This document shows, piece after piece, positions 60,681 through 64,000 of a DNA stretch of 64,000 bases. Every line of letters begins with the position of its first letter. The first letter of the stretch is position 1. A model generated the notes under the pieces. That model saw nothing but the letters and a program-made list of their open reading frames with translations, searched no databases and had not been told where the DNA came from. Source of the DNA: Stictocephala bisonia (taxonomy: Eukaryota > Arthropoda > Insecta > Hemiptera > Membracidae). The translations under genes and the position numbers were made by a program. The stretch is taken from contig JAQJVL010000738.1 in NCBI GenBank assembly GCA_035578905.1, positions 124,001 to 188,000 on the forward strand, in the 5' to 3' direction.

Positions 60681-63536
60681 TATGAAAGTTTGAAGAAACT
60701 AGGTACTGATGATCTCTGCTGAATTGTATAAATAAACAGAATTTAGGTTATAGTTACAATCTGGATGTGTGTTTGCTTGATATATACTTGATACTCTTGG
60801 TGAAATCAGATACTTTAGATTATATTACATGTAGTTATATGTAGTTAATTTACTGAATGGGAAACACTTCCTTTTTAGTAAGAATTAGTCCATCTTATTA
60901 TTATTATTTTTTTAAATCAAGAATGTAGTTCTAGCTTAGCCTAAATATTTACATTTCCAATAAGTGGGGCTTACATTGCAATATGATTCTGGAAATAAAT
61001 CTTGTGATTCCTAAATTAAAATGTAAAAAAATTGAAAGACATTCATTTAGAATTTGGTATTAAGATGATTGTGAGATGTGACTCAAAATATGCCAATTTG
61101 AATTCCCTATAAAATAATTTCTCTCATTGATAAAGTGGAAAATTAAAAAATGGCAACCCGCTCCTTAACAGATATATTTGTTTTGATGAGGAACAATGCA
61201 TCCCAAAATCGTCATATCTATTCAGAACAGGTAAGTTTTATAACTTATATTAGGCCTATGGTATTTGTTTTCACACATTCTTTCCAGGTATCATTTTATA
61301 AGATTCAGGTGCAGGTCTGTTACAAGCATTCTACTATATATTGATTGATTATTTGGTAACTATAATTTTTAAACAGCCTTTAGAGAACTAAAAAAATGAT
61401 TTAAGCATGTTAATTTGTCTCTTGTTATACCAATTTGTTACTATCCTTTTGATCTTGCACGATCATCGCTATTTTGGTAAATTTCTTTTGTTCGCTGCAT
61501 TTTCTTTATTTATAATTCTATATTTTGTACTGTTAATGCTTGTAAATTTGTTATTTATTTAATGTAAATTGTCATGTCCTCACATATTCATTCTATATTT
61601 TATACATTAGTGTATTATCATAAAATTGTTATCACCTAGCTCTAAGACTGTATTTGTAAAATGTTGTTTGCCATAGAAAATAAATACAGTAAATAAATAA
61701 AAACTTGCTATTTTAAAAAGGTTAATTGTGTTAGATTATAATAAGAGAGTACGGTATACAAAAAACTTGTTGTTTATAGAAAATCACTAAACTTCTATTT
61801 ATATGAAAGTTAAAGAGATTGTTTTTTGAGAATTGTTACTTTAAGATAAGTTTTTTTTTTTCATTTAACATGTTTTTTACATAGAACTACAAAAATTTAA
61901 GTGGTTTTGCCCTGTAAATGATTATTTTTACCCATATAAACACTTCACGAAAGTAACTAAACACAGATTGCTGGCTAAAAACATGTCCAGCTAAAAAGAT
62001 AATAAAAATCAATACAAATACCGTAACGGAAATGTTGAAAATAGTAGTAACATTTGTTTTTCTAATATTGTTGGTAAAATACATTATTTTTAAGGAATAC
62101 AAAGTGTCTTGTGAAAATGTAGATAATTCCTGACCCATTTCAGAAAGTGTTGGGTAAAAAACTTGAAAAATATATAATAAGCCCTAGGCACTTTTATGTA
62201 AAATGTATATGAAATTTCATACATCAATAATTACTTTCAAACCTGATAAATTTAAATAAATCCTAGTCAAAATGCAGTTAAAGTTAACATTTCTAGAAGT
62301 CAAGAATAAAGTAATACTGTACCTAAAAGACGCTAAGATCTCTGTTGTTACAGTATGGTTTATAGGGTGTAAAATACTATCGAAAACTTCCTATCAATAA
62401 AAAGTTGTTATCAAAAACTTACAATCAAAAAAGCCGAACTAATAGGCTCTCCATCAATGCCAAAGGACCTTTATCATGTATCAGGCTTATGGGACTTGTA
62501 ATACAAAATCTTAAATGTTGGAAAATACCTTAAGTCTTACATAGTAGCCTTATGACATTTATACGCTTTTTAGGAATTCATAATTGATTATATGAATTAT
62601 GTATCTTTGACTTTCTTGAAACACTGATTTATTTCTTAAAATTGAACCAGTTTTATTATAAAGACATTTAATATGAATATATGCCAGTTATCTTAAAATA
62701 TTTTCTTTGTCTGTGAATTGAAAATTATTTTATATCACATCATTCATTCTATTTAGCAGTGTCCATTCTTATCTACAATGTTTTTCATTGGAGAACCTAC
62801 TTCGTATCTAGTTACAAAAAAAAAAACCTTTAAGACATGATTCTTTCCTTCACTCCAGGCAGTTTTCCTGTGCCAGTAATGTGGAAGACTATAGCTTTCA
62901 TACGCAAAGATGCATTTTGTTTATGTGTATTGATATGGTAACACACTTGCTCCAAGACAATAGTATGAAGCCTGATACCCTTACAGGAGCAAATAATAAC
63001 ATTTTCTTATCTTCTTTAGTAAAATTTTATTGAAAATAAAAGAAACTCTTCAACAAAATTAAAAATACAAATTTCTTCTTAAAATATTTTATTTAAAATT
63101 AAAAACCAAACTTAAAAACCTTTTTCTAGTATTGGAATAAAATAAAATTAAACTTTTAATGTCTCAAAAAATTGATGGTAAAAAAAATTGAAAAAATATC
63201 TTCTTTATGTATGTATGATTCTATGAATTAATGATTCTGCCTCAGGAATCTGTAAAACAACAAAATAATCAATAGTTATTTTGATTTATAAAATATCTTT
63301 TTTATTACTTAAATCTGACTTCTGACAAAATTTAGTGAAATGTCACTAAAAGATCGGCACTTAAAAGATTAAGAAATATTTACTAGGTTTTGGTGATAAT
63401 AGCTAAAAGGGCAGGAGACAAAACTAACAATGGGAATCTACAAGCTAAAAACAAAAGTCGAACTTACATTGCTTCCAGAGAATAGTCAAATTAATCCAAA
63501 GGTGTCATCTGACATGTAAACATCGCGCACAATTAA
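60681..63536 (+). repeat. Segmental duplication, copy B (with second Syntaxin-16 exon 1)
   Basis: This copy of 54327-57159 is in the same orientation, placed 155 bp after exon 2. It differs by scattered substitutions and indels, for example a 50-bp-scale insertion near 61510-61560 and a short deletion near 60835. It ends at TTAA (63533-63536), where a piggyBac-like element begins. Confidence 0.93.
61150..61230 (+). CDS. Syx16: Syntaxin 16, duplicated exon 1 (copy B)
   Basis: Identical in all 81 coding bases to 54822-54902, including the ATG context and CAG|GTAAGT donor. It lies downstream of exon 2. It is therefore either the first exon of a second, partly duplicated syntaxin-16 gene whose further exons lie beyond the window, or an orphan exon, or an assembly artefact from two haplotypes. 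If transcribed through from copy A it could in principle be spliced in after exon 2 only with an acceptor, and none is apparent at the ATG. Confidence 0.75.
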
Positions 63537-64000
63537 CCCTCCAGGTGCTGACATCGCGTAGCGCGATGTCAGCGCACGCCGTTGTAGTGCTGACATCGCG
63601 TAGCGCGATGTTAGGTACGCGATCTATTTAAAACGCACTAGCGGCTTTAAACGACTGAATATTACAAAGTATGTTATATAGTATTGAAGTAGAAGAAACG
63701 CAGAACATATTATAGTCTATGGAATACGTCTGCATCAAAACAGCCGATATACAACAATTGTTTAGAAGCGTAGGCTATGTTTTGTTTTCAACACACACAA
63801 ATCAGATGCTCAGTGTATTGCCGCTTGGTGTTTGTTTACATTGTAAGTTTGTTATTGTAATCTATTATTATTGTTCTATTTTGTGTTTTATTGTAATTTA
63901 TCTTGAAAAATGAGTGAATTAAGTAGGTCTAGTGCAATAATAAATGTATTAGACGAACTAAATGAACAATCAGACATTGAGAGTGAAGTTGACTGAGTAA
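63537..64000 (+). mobile_element. piggyBac-like element, 5' end (runs off the window)
   Basis: It follows a TTAA (63533-63536) that is uninterrupted in duplication copy A (57156-57159), so the insertion point is proven by comparison. The tip is CCCTCCAGGTGCTGACATCG. Two GC-rich palindromes follow. A short frame at 63910 (MSELSRSSAIINVLDELNEQ, then SDIESEVD) has the acidic character of a piggyBac transposase N-terminus and meets a TGA at 63994. The rest is outside the window. Confidence 0.75.
63550..63612. promoter_or_regulatory. Paired subterminal palindromes of the piggyBac-like element
   Basis: GACATCGCGTAGCGCGATGT(C) at 63550-63570 and the same with final T at 63592-63612 are spaced 42 bp start to start. 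The sequence differs from the palindromes at 25042-25105 but the layout is the same, which suggests binding sites for the cognate transposase. Confidence 0.5.

Noticed and set aside
61150..61230. Copy B exon as an internal exon spliced after syntaxin-16 exon 2
   Set aside because: The sequence before the ATG (GGAAAATTAAAAA) has no acceptor AG, so it can serve as a first exon only.

Overview
This is intron-rich, AT-rich eukaryotic nuclear DNA, very probably from an insect. The pointers are GT-AG spliced host exons, the mix of mobile elements (mariner, pogo/Tigger, hAT, piggyBac, PIF/Harbinger, Penelope-like, jockey-type LINE, Polinton-type polymerase) and scattered CCTAACCTAA-like motifs. I cannot assign an order or species. 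About 3% of the window is host coding sequence; most of the rest is transposon-derived or unclassifiable AT-rich DNA.

Positions 1-34968 (+) hold the 3' part of one large gene. Eight exons (2544-2698, 3485-3607, 11881-12008, 15240-15697, 21894-22056, 28677-28877, 34176-34385, 34748-34968) join with matching phases into a continuous 552-codon reading frame that ends in a stop. Content (Pro-rich start, Arg/Glu-rich charged coil, a DASPRKLRFLATFGLTT block, a C-terminal WPGIEGVIQAYQ block and coiled coil) suggests a GSE1 (genetic suppressor element 1)-like nuclear coiled-coil protein. The 5' exons lie upstream of the window. Its introns are packed with mobile elements, mostly non-autonomous or broken.

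Positions 34969-54300 contain no host gene that I can support. They hold a probable 3' UTR, tRNA-derived SINEs, piggyBac-like and foldback elements, a decayed jockey-type LINE (minus, about 46.3-49.4 kb), a PIF/Harbinger element (50.5-52.5 kb) and a decayed Polinton-type DNA polymerase B fragment (minus, 53.1-54.1 kb).

Positions 54327-64000 hold the 5' end of syntaxin 16 (+): exon 1 at 54822-54902 and a second exon at 60278-60526. A block of about 2.8 kb around exon 1 (54327-57159) recurs at 60681-63536, downstream of exon 2, so exon 1 is present twice. The second copy is interrupted exactly at a TTAA by a piggyBac-like element that runs off the window. The duplication therefore probably continues beyond 64000 and could be a full tandem duplication of the 5' end of the gene.

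Most notable: the Syntaxin-16 duplication cut by piggyBac; a Penelope-like element with 159-bp inverted terminal repeats, each carrying a hammerhead-ribozyme-like core, plus two further relics with the same architecture; a cluster of piggyBac-like TTAA elements, two of which share paired subterminal palindromes; and a mariner with DD41D spacing.
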